Assembly: GCA_903842755.1 (NCBI GenBank)
Contig: CAIMNF010000595.1
Span: 1 to 7,102, forward strand
DNA: 7,102 bases
Origin: Oligoflexia bacterium
GTDB lineage: Bacteria > Bdellovibrionota > UBA1018 > CAIMNF01
Reading direction: 5' to 3'
A program made the translations under genes and the position numbers. Under the pieces are notes generated by a model. It saw only the letters and a list, made by a program, of their open reading frames with translations, was not told the DNA's origin and did no database searches. Position 1 is the first letter of the stretch. Every line of letters begins with the position of its first letter. Below are positions 1 through 6,255 of this stretch, one piece after another.

Positions 1-41
1 ATGATGAAGATGAAGAAGACAGCGACGAAGAAGAAGATTAA
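1..41 (+). CDS. 3' end of an upstream gene with an acidic C-terminal tail (partial)
   Basis: Reading the third frame from the left edge gives only Asp and Glu codons with one Ser (DEDEEDSDEEED) and then TAA at 39-41. An Asp/Glu run at the extreme C-terminus is a common disordered tail in nucleic-acid-binding or chaperone-like proteins, but twelve residues cannot identify the family. A strong terminator starts about 28 bases after the stop, which agrees with a gene ending here. The first frame is also open and would give a Lys-rich tail ending with TAA at 61-63, immediately before the terminator stem. I prefer the acidic reading because it is a uniform GAA/GAT/GAC codon run ending cleanly, but the choice is not secure without upstream sequence. 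Confidence 0.5.
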   Translation, partial: DEDEEDSDEEED

Positions 42-69
42 GCAAAAAACAAATTCTTTTTAAAAACAG

Positions 70-105
70 AAACAAGACGTATGCAAGTACGTCTTGTTTT
101 ATTTT
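70..105 (+). terminator. Rho-independent terminator of the upstream gene
   Basis: A perfect 12-bp inverted repeat, AAACAAGACGTA (70-81) and TACGTCTTGTTT (88-99), encloses the 6-base loop TGCAAG. It is followed by TATTTT (100-105), part of a T-rich run that begins inside the right arm. This is the classic hairpin plus U-tract layout. The left flank is A-rich (62-72), so the element might also work weakly on the other strand. The next gene's Shine-Dalgarno sequence begins at 106, directly after the T-tract. Confidence 0.9.
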
Positions 106-109
106 GAGG
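106..109 (+). promoter_or_regulatory. Ribosome binding site fixing the HD-phosphohydrolase start at 119
   Basis: GAGG lies 9 bases before ATG 119, ideal spacing. A TTG at 104 is in frame and would add five residues (MRLSL), but it overlaps this Shine-Dalgarno sequence and the terminator T-tract and has no SD of its own. ATG 119 is therefore the preferred start. Confidence 0.8.
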
Positions 110-118
110 CTATCACTT

Positions 119-1456
119 ATGGAAATCAGGGACGTCATACACGGTTTTATCCATCTAGAACGGCACGAGCTGCCCATCTTAGACTCCACTCTTTTCCAGC
201 GTTTGCGCCACATTAAACAAACAGGATTTGCAGAGCACTCTTACCCAGGCTTAACCCACAACCGCTACATCCATTCACTGGGCGCCTTACAAACGGCCAC
301 CCATTTGTTCAACGCAATTTTTCCTGCACCCACTTCGTCACAGGGAAACAAAAAGCTTTCGGCCTCCGCGCACGCGCGCTTTTTAGCCCTCACCCGCCTT
401 GCAGCCTTGTTGCACGACGTGGGCCATGGCCCGCTTTCTCACACTACCGAATTTGCCATGCCTCCAGTCTCTGAGCTAAAAATTCCAGGGATTAAAAAAA
501 ACCGCAAGGCCACCCACGAAGACTACACTTTAAAAATTATTCTCGACTCGCCCCTTACTCCCTTACTTGAAAAAGCCGGGCAAGCCTACGGGTTCAAACC
601 CATTCACATTGCTGCAGCCATTGAGTCGCACCTGGAAGTTCCGGATGACTTTTTTATTGAAAAAATTGAGGGAGAATCGATTAACTTTAGAACCCTGATC
701 CACCAGTTGATTTCGAGTGAACTAGATGCCGACCGGATGGATTACCTGAGACGCGATAGCTATTGTGCAGGCGTAAGCTATGGGTATTTTGCCCACGAAT
801 GGATTACCGCCAATCTTTCGGCCTACGTGAAGGATCACGACGTCTACTTAGCCCTGCGCCACCGCGCACTTTATGCGTTTGAGGATTTTCTACTTTCGCG
901 CTACCACATGTTTTTGATGGTGTATTTGCACCATAAAACCGTGGTTTATGACGAAATGCTAGGCCAATACTTTAAATCCCCCGACTGCGATTACACCATT
1001 CCGTCCGACATTGAAGCTTACATTCAATGCACCGACGCACAGTTGGTTTCGCACCTCACCCACTCAAAAAATCAGTGGGCAAAACGAATTATTAATAAAA
1101 CGCCCTATCGAATGCTGCTCGAAACGCATAGCGGGATTCCGAATACCGAAGCGGCCCACGACCAACAGGAACGCCTTTTTAAAAAGTTATGCCAGGACCT
1201 CGATCAAAAGGGCATTTCTTATCTTACGTCGCTTTCGACGGGGATTTTATCCAAATATTTTGGGAAGGCAGACGCCCCCCTGTACATCCTCTACGACAAT
1301 CTGTACTCGGCGCCCACGTTCATTCCTTTGCCTAAATGCACGCCGCTCTTTACCCAATATCCGGCCATGCGCTCCATTTCACGCATCTTTGTTCCGCCAG
1401 AGGATTTCTCAAACTTAAAAAGCAAGGGGCGCGATTCGGCGCTTATTTTTGACTAG
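119..1456 (+). CDS. HD-domain phosphohydrolase, SAMHD1/dGTPase-like (COG1078 type)
   Basis: 445 residues, cytoplasmic, no signal peptide or membrane segment. The N-terminal 280 residues follow the SAMHD1/bacterial HD dNTPase pattern: DVIHGFIHL near residues 5-13, FQRLRHIKQ at 26-34, then THNRYIHSLG with metal ligand His52. LLHDVGHGPLSH follows with His99-Asp100 and His103/His108, and then SSELDADRMDYLRRDS, where Asp205 fits the fourth ligand. A conserved-looking helix with RYHMFLMVYLHHK (261-273) follows. The roughly 165-residue C-terminal part is not recognisable to me. In this family the HD site hydrolyses phosphoesters, in characterised members dNTPs to deoxynucleosides plus triphosphate; that substrate is inferred here, not shown. 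His content is high (about 6%). The 3' end overlaps the convergent MBL-hydrolase gene by 14 bp. Family assignment is secure; substrate is not. Confidence 0.9.
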   Translation: MEIRDVIHGFIHLERHELPILDSTLFQRLRHIKQTGFAEHSYPGLTHNRYIHSLGALQTATHLFNAIFPAPTSSQGNKKLSASAHARFLALTRLAALLHDVGHGPLSHTTEFAMPPVSELKIPGIKKNRKATHEDYTLKIILDSPLTPLLEKAGQAYGFKPIHIAAAIESHLEVPDDFFIEKIEGESINFRTLIHQLISSELDADRMDYLRRDSYCAGVSYGYFAHEWITANLSAYVKDHDVYLALRHRALYAFEDFLLSRYHMFLMVYLHHKTVVYDEMLGQYFKSPDCDYTIPSDIEAYIQCTDAQLVSHLTHSKNQWAKRIINKTPYRMLLETHSGIPNTEAAHDQQERLFKKLCQDLDQKGISYLTSLSTGILSKYFGKADAPLYILYDNLYSAPTFIPLPKCTPLFTQYPAMRSISRIFVPPEDFSNLKSKGRDSALIFD

Positions 1457-2468
1457 CTTTTTGAATCTGAAAGAGCAAACCCTGCGCATTGACGGTTAAG
1501 TCCACGCTCAATAATTTTAAATCCTGTGGAGTTAAGCGTATACCCGCAGCTTCGCAATCGTTTACCAACCATTGCTCTAGCTTGGCTCGGCACTGTTCCA
1601 GGGTAAGGGGCTCTCTTGAAGCATCCGTAACTCCCGCTTCGTTTATTTTGATTTCGGTCTCGATCAAATCCATGGAAAACTGAATGGAGCGCTCTAATGC
1701 ACGTGCGGCAGGGATCACCTCGTCTGGCTCGATCCACCCATAATGCGTAAGCCCGATGCGCGCGCCGTTTTTTGATTGCTGGTGAACCGACTCAATCCAC
1801 TTTACGGTTTCAAGGGCCGCTTTCCCATCAAAATCCGTGGGCGAAGTTGAAGCCAAAATAACTCGCTGCTTTTTCACTCCCAGGGTCGCCCCTTTTGGTT
1901 CCCGGCTCAGCTGAGGGTAAGAAACTCCAAACGAATCGCCCGTAAATACGGTCAATTTATTCGAAGAACTTTCCGGTAAAACAACGCAAAGATGGTGGTT
2001 TGCGTGCCCACGGGTATGGTGGGTATTCAGCGTAACGTTGTGCCATTGAACGAGATCATGGTCTTCAAGAATCACAACTCGCTCCGCGGGGCACGGCAAA
2101 ATGGTGCCGTACACTTTTTCCATAAACGTCGCCCCATAAACAGCCGTGGCGCTTGCAATTAATTTTTCAGGGTGGATTAAGTGTTTGGCAGCACGCGGAT
2201 GTGCATAAACTTTAGCCTTTGGAAATGTTTTTAAAAACAACCCGGCCCCTCCGGCGTGGTCTAGGTGGACATGGGTAATGATTAAACCTTCCACTTGATC
2301 TGGGGTTAGACCTTCCTTCTCTGCAGCAGCTTGCAGGTACGGAATGGCGTAATTCGTATTGCATTCAACAAAAAACCCAGACCGATTCCCCTGCAATTCC
2401 TGCAACAAAAAGTAGCTGCACGCAAAGTTTGGCTCAACGTAATTGCAATCTACCGGAATGACCTTCAT
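1443..2468 (-). CDS. Metallo-beta-lactamase-fold hydrolase of unknown substrate
   Basis: 341 residues, no signal peptide, probably cytoplasmic. All the zinc ligands of the MBL fold are visible: THVHLDHAGG with His66, His68, Asp70 and His71; GHANHH with His155; FTGDSFG with Asp178; and THYG with His242. The strand that usually ends in IDtG reads FVECNTNYAIPYL here. The core ends near residue 260. A mostly helical C-terminal part of about 80 residues follows, as in the COG0491-type hydrolases whose activity is unassigned. Family members include glyoxalase II, lactonases and other thioester or ester hydrolases; nothing here selects one. The start is ATG 2468, with no good Shine-Dalgarno upstream. 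It lies only 14 bases from the start of the divergent EEP-family gene, so its promoter must lie within that gene. The stop falls inside the convergent HD gene. Confidence 0.88.
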   Translation of the reverse strand: MKVIPVDCNYVEPNFACSYFLLQELQGNRSGFFVECNTNYAIPYLQAAAEKEGLTPDQVEGLIITHVHLDHAGGAGLFLKTFPKAKVYAHPRAAKHLIHPEKLIASATAVYGATFMEKVYGTILPCPAERVVILEDHDLVQWHNVTLNTHHTRGHANHHLCVVLPESSSNKLTVFTGDSFGVSYPQLSREPKGATLGVKKQRVILASTSPTDFDGKAALETVKWIESVHQQSKNGARIGLTHYGWIEPDEVIPAARALERSIQFSMDLIETEIKINEAGVTDASREPLTLEQCRAKLEQWLVNDCEAAGIRLTPQDLKLLSVDLTVNAQGLLFQIQKASQK

Positions 2469-2480
2469 ACTGGAACAGTA
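2468..2480. promoter_or_regulatory. 13-bp palindrome between two divergent start codons; possible operator
   Basis: TACTG-GAA-CAGTA is a perfect 5-bp dyad with a 3-base centre. It fills most of the 14-bp gap between ATG 2468 (minus) and ATG 2483 (plus) and shares one base with the minus-strand start codon. Its position would let a bound dimer block both genes, or let an RNA structure mask both starts. The GGAA in the centre (2472-2475) is also the best available SD for the plus-strand gene. A dyad this short can arise by chance, so the regulatory reading is tentative. Confidence 0.3.
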
Positions 2481-2482
2481 CC

Positions 2483-3286
2483 ATGAAGCTAAAAATTTTG
2501 ACGTGGAATATCAGTTACGCCTACGGAATGGGTTCCGATGGAACCGACTACAAACCAAAAGCCCGCGACCAATACGAAAAAAGTTTAGACCTCATGGGTG
2601 ACGTCATTAAAAGTGTCGCGCCCGATGTGATTTTTCTGCAAGAAGTGGATTTTGATTCCGCGCGCTCTTCGCACCTCAATCAACTCGATTACCTTGCACG
2701 AATTACCGACTTCCCTCACCGAAAAGCAGTGGTGTCCTGGGATTCGCCCTATGTTCCTTTTCCGGGGATAAACCCACTCCACCATTTTGGAAAAACCGTT
2801 TCCGGCGGCGGAATTTTATCGAAATATCCCCTTACTTTTATGCAAAATGATTTACTGCCAAAGCCAAAAGAAAACTCCAAGCTTTATAACTTTTTTTACT
2901 TATCGCGGTATTTTCAAATGGTCAAAATTCACCCACCCGAAATGAACTCGGGGCCCTTGCGGCTTTTAAACTTGCACTTAGAGGCATTTTCAGTCGAAAA
3001 CCGAGAGCTTCACCTAATCAAACTACAGGACCGCCTTAAAGATTATGTCATTGATCTGGCCTGCGGTGATTTTAATGGCACGATTCAATTGTCGGAAGAA
3101 TTTATCCAAGGCCGATGGAAACCAATTCGTGTTCCTGAACCCACGTTTCCGAGCTTAAAGCCAACGCAAACCCTAGACGGAATGATTTACAAAACAGACC
3201 GCTTAAATCCGCTGAATTGCCATGTTCTTAAAACCGGGGTTGTTTCGGATCACTTTCCTGTTTTGGCTGAGTTTGAAGTGACCTGA
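2483..3286 (+). CDS. Endonuclease/exonuclease/phosphatase (EEP) family hydrolase
   Basis: 267 residues, about the usual size for a stand-alone EEP domain, with no signal peptide, so probably cytoplasmic. The family motifs appear in order: ILTWNIS with Asn9; DVIFLQEVD with the metal-binding Glu54; GGGILSKYPL at 108-117; LLNLHLE with His165; GDFNG with Asp196 and Asn198; LDGMIY with Asp232; and SDHFPV with Asp256 and catalytic His257. Every expected catalytic residue is present, so it should be an active Mg-dependent phosphodiesterase or phosphatase. The family includes DNA exonucleases, sphingomyelinases, inositol phosphatases and others, and I cannot choose a substrate. The start is ATG 2483 with only a weak GGAA seven bases upstream. 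The last 37 bp overlap the convergent PLC-like gene, and the SDH catalytic codons lie exactly at the edge of that overlap. Confidence 0.88.
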   Translation: MKLKILTWNISYAYGMGSDGTDYKPKARDQYEKSLDLMGDVIKSVAPDVIFLQEVDFDSARSSHLNQLDYLARITDFPHRKAVVSWDSPYVPFPGINPLHHFGKTVSGGGILSKYPLTFMQNDLLPKPKENSKLYNFFYLSRYFQMVKIHPPEMNSGPLRLLNLHLEAFSVENRELHLIKLQDRLKDYVIDLACGDFNGTIQLSEEFIQGRWKPIRVPEPTFPSLKPTQTLDGMIYKTDRLNPLNCHVLKTGVVSDHFPVLAEFEVT

Positions 3287-4470
3287 TTAAATGCGCGGTC
3301 TAACTCACCCCAGGTGGCCATCGTCATTTGTTTCATCAAGTCGCAAGTGGTTTCTCTGACCTCTTTTAAGGCTTGCTTAAACGCAGGGTCGGCGTCTTCG
3401 TGCTCGGCCGAGCTAATGAGGTTATCGTAATCAATCGTGTCGGGATCATCGGGTCGGTTTAAATCAAAGTCCGCATTTTGAATTTCGGTAGGAAAAACTA
3501 ACGCCAAATTTTTGCCCAAGCGGTTGGCTTTGCTAGACGAATACGCTACGACCCCCTCTATAATATTTTCTGGTCGATTTTGTGGGACATTCTGTGACGC
3601 CTCCGGATTGATTTGAAAACATGCCCGAAAAGAGTCGTCTGTTAAATTCTGTACCCATGCCATCGCCAAGCCTTCATAAGCCAAATGGTAATTCACAATG
3701 GCATGGGTAGCGCTCGCTACGAAGTGCTCCAGTTGATGAAAATCGTGCTTTGGACTCCAATTAAAACTGACCGGAAGCAAGTCGAGTGCGGGTACTTGCC
3801 TAGTATGAAAGGGCTGATAGAGGTCTTGTAGATAGTGAAAAGACCACATCAATGTCCGAATTCCCCAAAACATTTTTCCCTCTTTAAAAAACTGATCCGA
3901 AACGGCCTTGATTTTTTCAAACCGCTCGGGCGCTTGTCCTAATTTCCGAAACGGGAACTGCAGGGTCACGAGGGGCTGCGACCACGAAATCCCAGGGAAA
4001 AACATGTGCCTAAACCCTTGCGAAGTCATTCCTTTCAAGCCGCCCATATGGGGCCGGTCGCCCTTTGGATCAATCGCTTGTCCGTTCATTTGCTCGGGGA
4101 GCTCTTGATCCATTCCTTGGTCCGGTTCATCAACAAAGTCTCCGGAAATCAAACTCAAAACCGACTGTGCTTTAGCGCAGTCGTGTTTTTTTGCGTAGCG
4201 AGGAATTTTCTCTTCACGAATCAAAAGCTGTGCAGCCAAATTGCCCAAGACTTGCTCTTCTTCGTTCGCGCAGGGAGTTTTAACCATTTGATTCAAATAG
4301 GGGCGTTTACTGACTTCGCTCACTTGAAGATCGTCGTTTGTAATTGCTGCCATGAGGGTTTGATGGACGTCCCAGGCGTGCGCTGTTCCAAGTGGCGCGA
4401 CCAAACTCGTCAGTAGTATTAAAAGCAGCATTAAAGGCAGAATCAAGGGACGGAGAACAAAATTTACCAT
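3250..4470 (-). CDS. Exported zinc-dependent phospholipase C/S1-P1 nuclease-like hydrolase
   Basis: 406 residues. Residues 1-32 are a clear signal peptide (a hydrophobic LPLMLLLILL core ending at AHA), so the protein should leave the cytoplasm. Predicted cleavage exposes Trp33 (WDVHQ). A mature N-terminal Trp that ligates zinc through its backbone is the hallmark of the PLC/S1-P1 superfamily. Further likely ligands are His36, Asp111 or a nearby Asp in SGDFVDEPD, His155 in FRHMFFPG, and His212, Asp216 and His222 in HYLQDLYQPFH, the best family match. His242, His245 and Glu248 in KHDFHQLE follow. Bacterial PLCs usually have HxxxE at that last site, whereas here the nearest His is three residues before the Glu. 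Cys67, Cys98, Cys284 and Cys376 could form disulfides. A phosphodiesterase acting on phospholipids or nucleic acids is inferred; which one is open. SD is weak. The tail overlaps the EEP gene by 37 bp. Confidence 0.8.
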   Translation of the reverse strand: MVNFVLRPLILPLMLLLILLTSLVAPLGTAHAWDVHQTLMAAITNDDLQVSEVSKRPYLNQMVKTPCANEEEQVLGNLAAQLLIREEKIPRYAKKHDCAKAQSVLSLISGDFVDEPDQGMDQELPEQMNGQAIDPKGDRPHMGGLKGMTSQGFRHMFFPGISWSQPLVTLQFPFRKLGQAPERFEKIKAVSDQFFKEGKMFWGIRTLMWSFHYLQDLYQPFHTRQVPALDLLPVSFNWSPKHDFHQLEHFVASATHAIVNYHLAYEGLAMAWVQNLTDDSFRACFQINPEASQNVPQNRPENIIEGVVAYSSSKANRLGKNLALVFPTEIQNADFDLNRPDDPDTIDYDNLISSAEHEDADPAFKQALKEVRETTCDLMKQMTMATWGELDRAFNQVTSNSAKTGK

Positions 4471-4516
4471 TTTGATGATCGTACCCCAGGGCTATTCCGA
4501 ATTAAATTTTTTTTTG

Positions 4517-4522
4517 ATTTTA
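4517..4522 (-). promoter_or_regulatory. Possible -10 element for the exported PLC-like gene
   Basis: Read on the minus strand, TAAAAT at 4522-4517 would place a transcript start about 40 bases before ATG 4470. It is followed by a run of nine A (4515-4507). The best upstream -35 match, TTGCCA, sits only 14 bases away, which is too close for a standard sigma-70 promoter. The call therefore rests on the -10 box and the AT-rich setting alone. Confidence 0.22.
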
Positions 4523-4564
4523 GCCCGCTTGTCTGTTGGCAAAAGACTTGCATTTAATTCGCTG

Positions 4565-4921
4565 ATGATTCACCTAAAAAAAATAAATCGCCTAGCCCCA
4601 GTTAGTTTATTCTTAGCCCTAAGCCCCATGCAATCTTCGGCGCTGCCCAGATGCACTCAAGGCCCAGAATGTAGCCAAATCCAATCAAAAGTTGCCGAAT
4701 TAAAAAAGGAACGCGCGCAACGCCACTTGGACGTACAGAAATACGGTCGCGAGTCTGAAGAAGTCAAAGCAGACGATCAGGCCATCACCCAACTCACCGC
4801 TCAGGACCGAGAACTTCGTTCCGAGAGAAAAACGGATTTAACAAAAACCAAATCCGCCGGAAAAAAACGAAAGCACCCTATTTCAAGGAAACAATCCGCG
4901 CAAAAGCATCGCTTTACTTAA
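4565..4921 (+). CDS. Small exported coiled-coil-like protein, function unknown
   Basis: 118 residues from ATG 4565; I recognise no family. Residues 1-26 read as a signal peptide: basic LKKINR, a hydrophobic APVSLFLAL core, and a cleavage site after SSA. The mature protein begins LPRCTQGPEC with a Cys30/Cys36 pair that could make a small disulfide loop. Residues about 37-90 are highly charged, Gln/Glu/Lys/Arg-rich and helix-like, probably a coiled coil. The last 30 residues are strongly basic (KKRKH, QKHRF). The frame stays open to 4472 (TTG) with ATG 4475, but that start would bury the signal peptide, so 4565 is preferred. No start has a clear SD. The last 12 codons and the stop overlap the convergent glutamate dehydrogenase gene. 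The signal peptide and sensible composition favour a real gene; the missing SD lowers confidence. Confidence 0.6.
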   Translation: MIHLKKINRLAPVSLFLALSPMQSSALPRCTQGPECSQIQSKVAELKKERAQRHLDVQKYGRESEEVKADDQAITQLTAQDRELRSERKTDLTKTKSAGKKRKHPISRKQSAQKHRFT

Positions 4922-6196
4922 ACGCTCTACCGAAGAAATCAATGCAGCAGTTTTCATTCCACAATGGTAACGATCGGCAACACTCGCCACTTGATTAAAG
5001 GCCTTGGCCATCACCTCTGCGAGCTTTTCGTTTACTTCGTTTTCATTCCAGAAAAACTGCTGCATTCCTTGAACCCATTCAAAGTAAGAAACGATGACGC
5101 CCCCAGCATTGGCTAAAATATCAGGAATAACGGTCACGCCATGTTCCTCTAAGTAGGCTTGCGCCTCCGAGGTTATCGGTCCGTTCGCACCTTCCGAAAT
5201 GATTTTCGCTTTTACATTCTTTACATTTGCAGCCGTAATCACCCCGTCAATTGCCGCAGGAACCAGGATGTCGACATCAAGCGCAATCAGCTGCTCGTTC
5301 GTAATGACTTCCGCGTGCGGGTAGCCTTTTAAATTGCGATGGGCATCCATGTAGGCCACGACTTCGGGCACATTTAATCCCTTAGGATTATAAATGGCTC
5401 CGTAAAAGTCACTGACGGCCACGACTTTACAGCCGCGAATCGCAAGCTCGTGCGCAGCAACCGAACCCACTTTACCAAACCCGTGCACCGCTGCCGACAT
5501 TTCCTTTAATTGGTAATTGGCTTTGCCTTTTTTCCTTAAAAGTTCAATGGCGTGTTCGATCACATAAACCACGCCCCGACCAGTGGACTCTACCCGCCCC
5601 AAAGAGCCGCCGATTTCGATCGGTTTACCTGTAACGACTCCGGGAATTGCATGCCCCTTTGACATGGAATAGGTGTCCATCATCCAGGCCATGTGTTGCC
5701 CGTCCGTTCCTACGTCTGGCGCGGGAATATCGATTTCAGGCCCAATCATATTAATAATTTCCATTGTAAAACGACGAGTCAGCGCCTGGTGTTCCGGGCG
5801 AGAAAGTTTTCGAGGATCAACCCGGACCCCACCCTTTGCTCCACCCAGGGGTAGCCCTACCAACGAACATTTCATCGTCATTAACATTGCAAGTGCGCTC
5901 ACTTCGGACAAATTCACCTCGGGGTGAAACCGGATTCCGCCTTTACCGGGCCCAAGAGTGGTGTTGTGCTGAACTCGGTAGCCTTCAAAATTGCGAACAC
6001 TTCCATCGTCCATGCGGACTGGAATAGTGACGCACATCGCCCTTTTCGGCGCTTTTAGTCGGTCTAGCACGTTCGGATCGATTCCCATTTTTCTACCGGC
6101 AAGGTCTAAGTCTAAAACTGCATTTTGATAAAGGGGACTTGTGCTCCAAATTCCAGAACTTAGCTCGGTCACGACAGGGTTTGATTGTCTACTCAT
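4883..6196 (-). CDS. gdhA: Glutamate dehydrogenase (Glu/Leu/Phe/Val dehydrogenase family)
   Basis: 437 residues, the normal length of the hexameric bacterial enzyme. It interconverts glutamate with 2-oxoglutarate and ammonium in the cytoplasm, using NAD(P). The N-terminal substrate domain has GPGKGGIRF with Lys85, MTMKCSLVGLPLGGAKGGV with Lys109 and the catalytic Lys121, and PAPDVGT with Asp161. The Rossmann domain shows HGFGKVG (Gly239, Gly241, Gly244), then AVSDF with Asp263 at the end of the second strand. SEGANGP, and DILANAGGVIVSYFEW near the C-terminal hinge, also match the family. The size and overall pattern resemble the NAD-linked GudB/RocG/Thermus-type enzymes, but cofactor choice is inferred. 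A strong SD, GAGGTG, fixes the start. The gene diverges from ddl across 59 bp, and its 3' end overlaps the small exported-protein gene by 39 bp with no separate terminator visible. Confidence 0.97.
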   Translation of the reverse strand: MSRQSNPVVTELSSGIWSTSPLYQNAVLDLDLAGRKMGIDPNVLDRLKAPKRAMCVTIPVRMDDGSVRNFEGYRVQHNTTLGPGKGGIRFHPEVNLSEVSALAMLMTMKCSLVGLPLGGAKGGVRVDPRKLSRPEHQALTRRFTMEIINMIGPEIDIPAPDVGTDGQHMAWMMDTYSMSKGHAIPGVVTGKPIEIGGSLGRVESTGRGVVYVIEHAIELLRKKGKANYQLKEMSAAVHGFGKVGSVAAHELAIRGCKVVAVSDFYGAIYNPKGLNVPEVVAYMDAHRNLKGYPHAEVITNEQLIALDVDILVPAAIDGVITAANVKNVKAKIISEGANGPITSEAQAYLEEHGVTVIPDILANAGGVIVSYFEWVQGMQQFFWNENEVNEKLAEVMAKAFNQVASVADRYHCGMKTAALISSVERLSKAMLLRGLFP

Positions 6197-6204
6197 CGAT
6201 TTAG

Positions 6205-6210
6205 CACCTC
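6205..6210 (-). promoter_or_regulatory. Ribosome binding site of glutamate dehydrogenase
   Basis: Read on the minus strand, GAGGTG ends 8 bases before ATG 6196. It is the strongest SD in the window and supports this start rather than later Met codons. Confidence 0.8.
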
Positions 6211-6255
6211 AAATTTTGTTTTCAGCCATGCTAACAGAAGTGATACCATTCTTCC

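Noticed and set aside
1..63. First-frame reading with repeated ATG giving a short Lys-rich peptide ending at 61-63
   Set aside because: Probably the shifted reading of the GAA/GAT repeat encoding the acidic tail; there is no SD in view. It remains the alternative for the upstream gene's end.
1011..1418. 135-codon plus-strand open frame inside the HD gene
   Set aside because: Lies wholly inside a well-supported gene in another frame; Arg/Ser/Pro-rich composition and no motif.
1453..1737. 94-codon minus-strand open frame inside the MBL-hydrolase gene
   Set aside because: Shadow of the C-terminal part of that gene; composition not protein-like.
4006..4416. 136-codon plus-strand open frame opposite the exported PLC-like gene
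   Set aside because: Antisense to the signal peptide and conserved region of a better gene; no SD or recognisable domain.
4501..4520. AATTAAATT followed by a run of nine T, resembling a terminator
   Set aside because: No GC-containing stem precedes the T-run and no plus-strand gene ends just upstream; more likely an AT-rich promoter region.
4529..4558. TTGTCT and TTTAAT with an 18-bp gap as a promoter for the small exported-protein gene
   Set aside because: It would start transcription at or beyond ATG 4565, leaving essentially no leader; the match is too weak to call.
6211..6255. Promoters for ddl and glutamate dehydrogenase in the 59-bp divergent gap
   Set aside because: They must be in or near this gap, but no -35/-10 pair with acceptable spacing could be defended on either strand.
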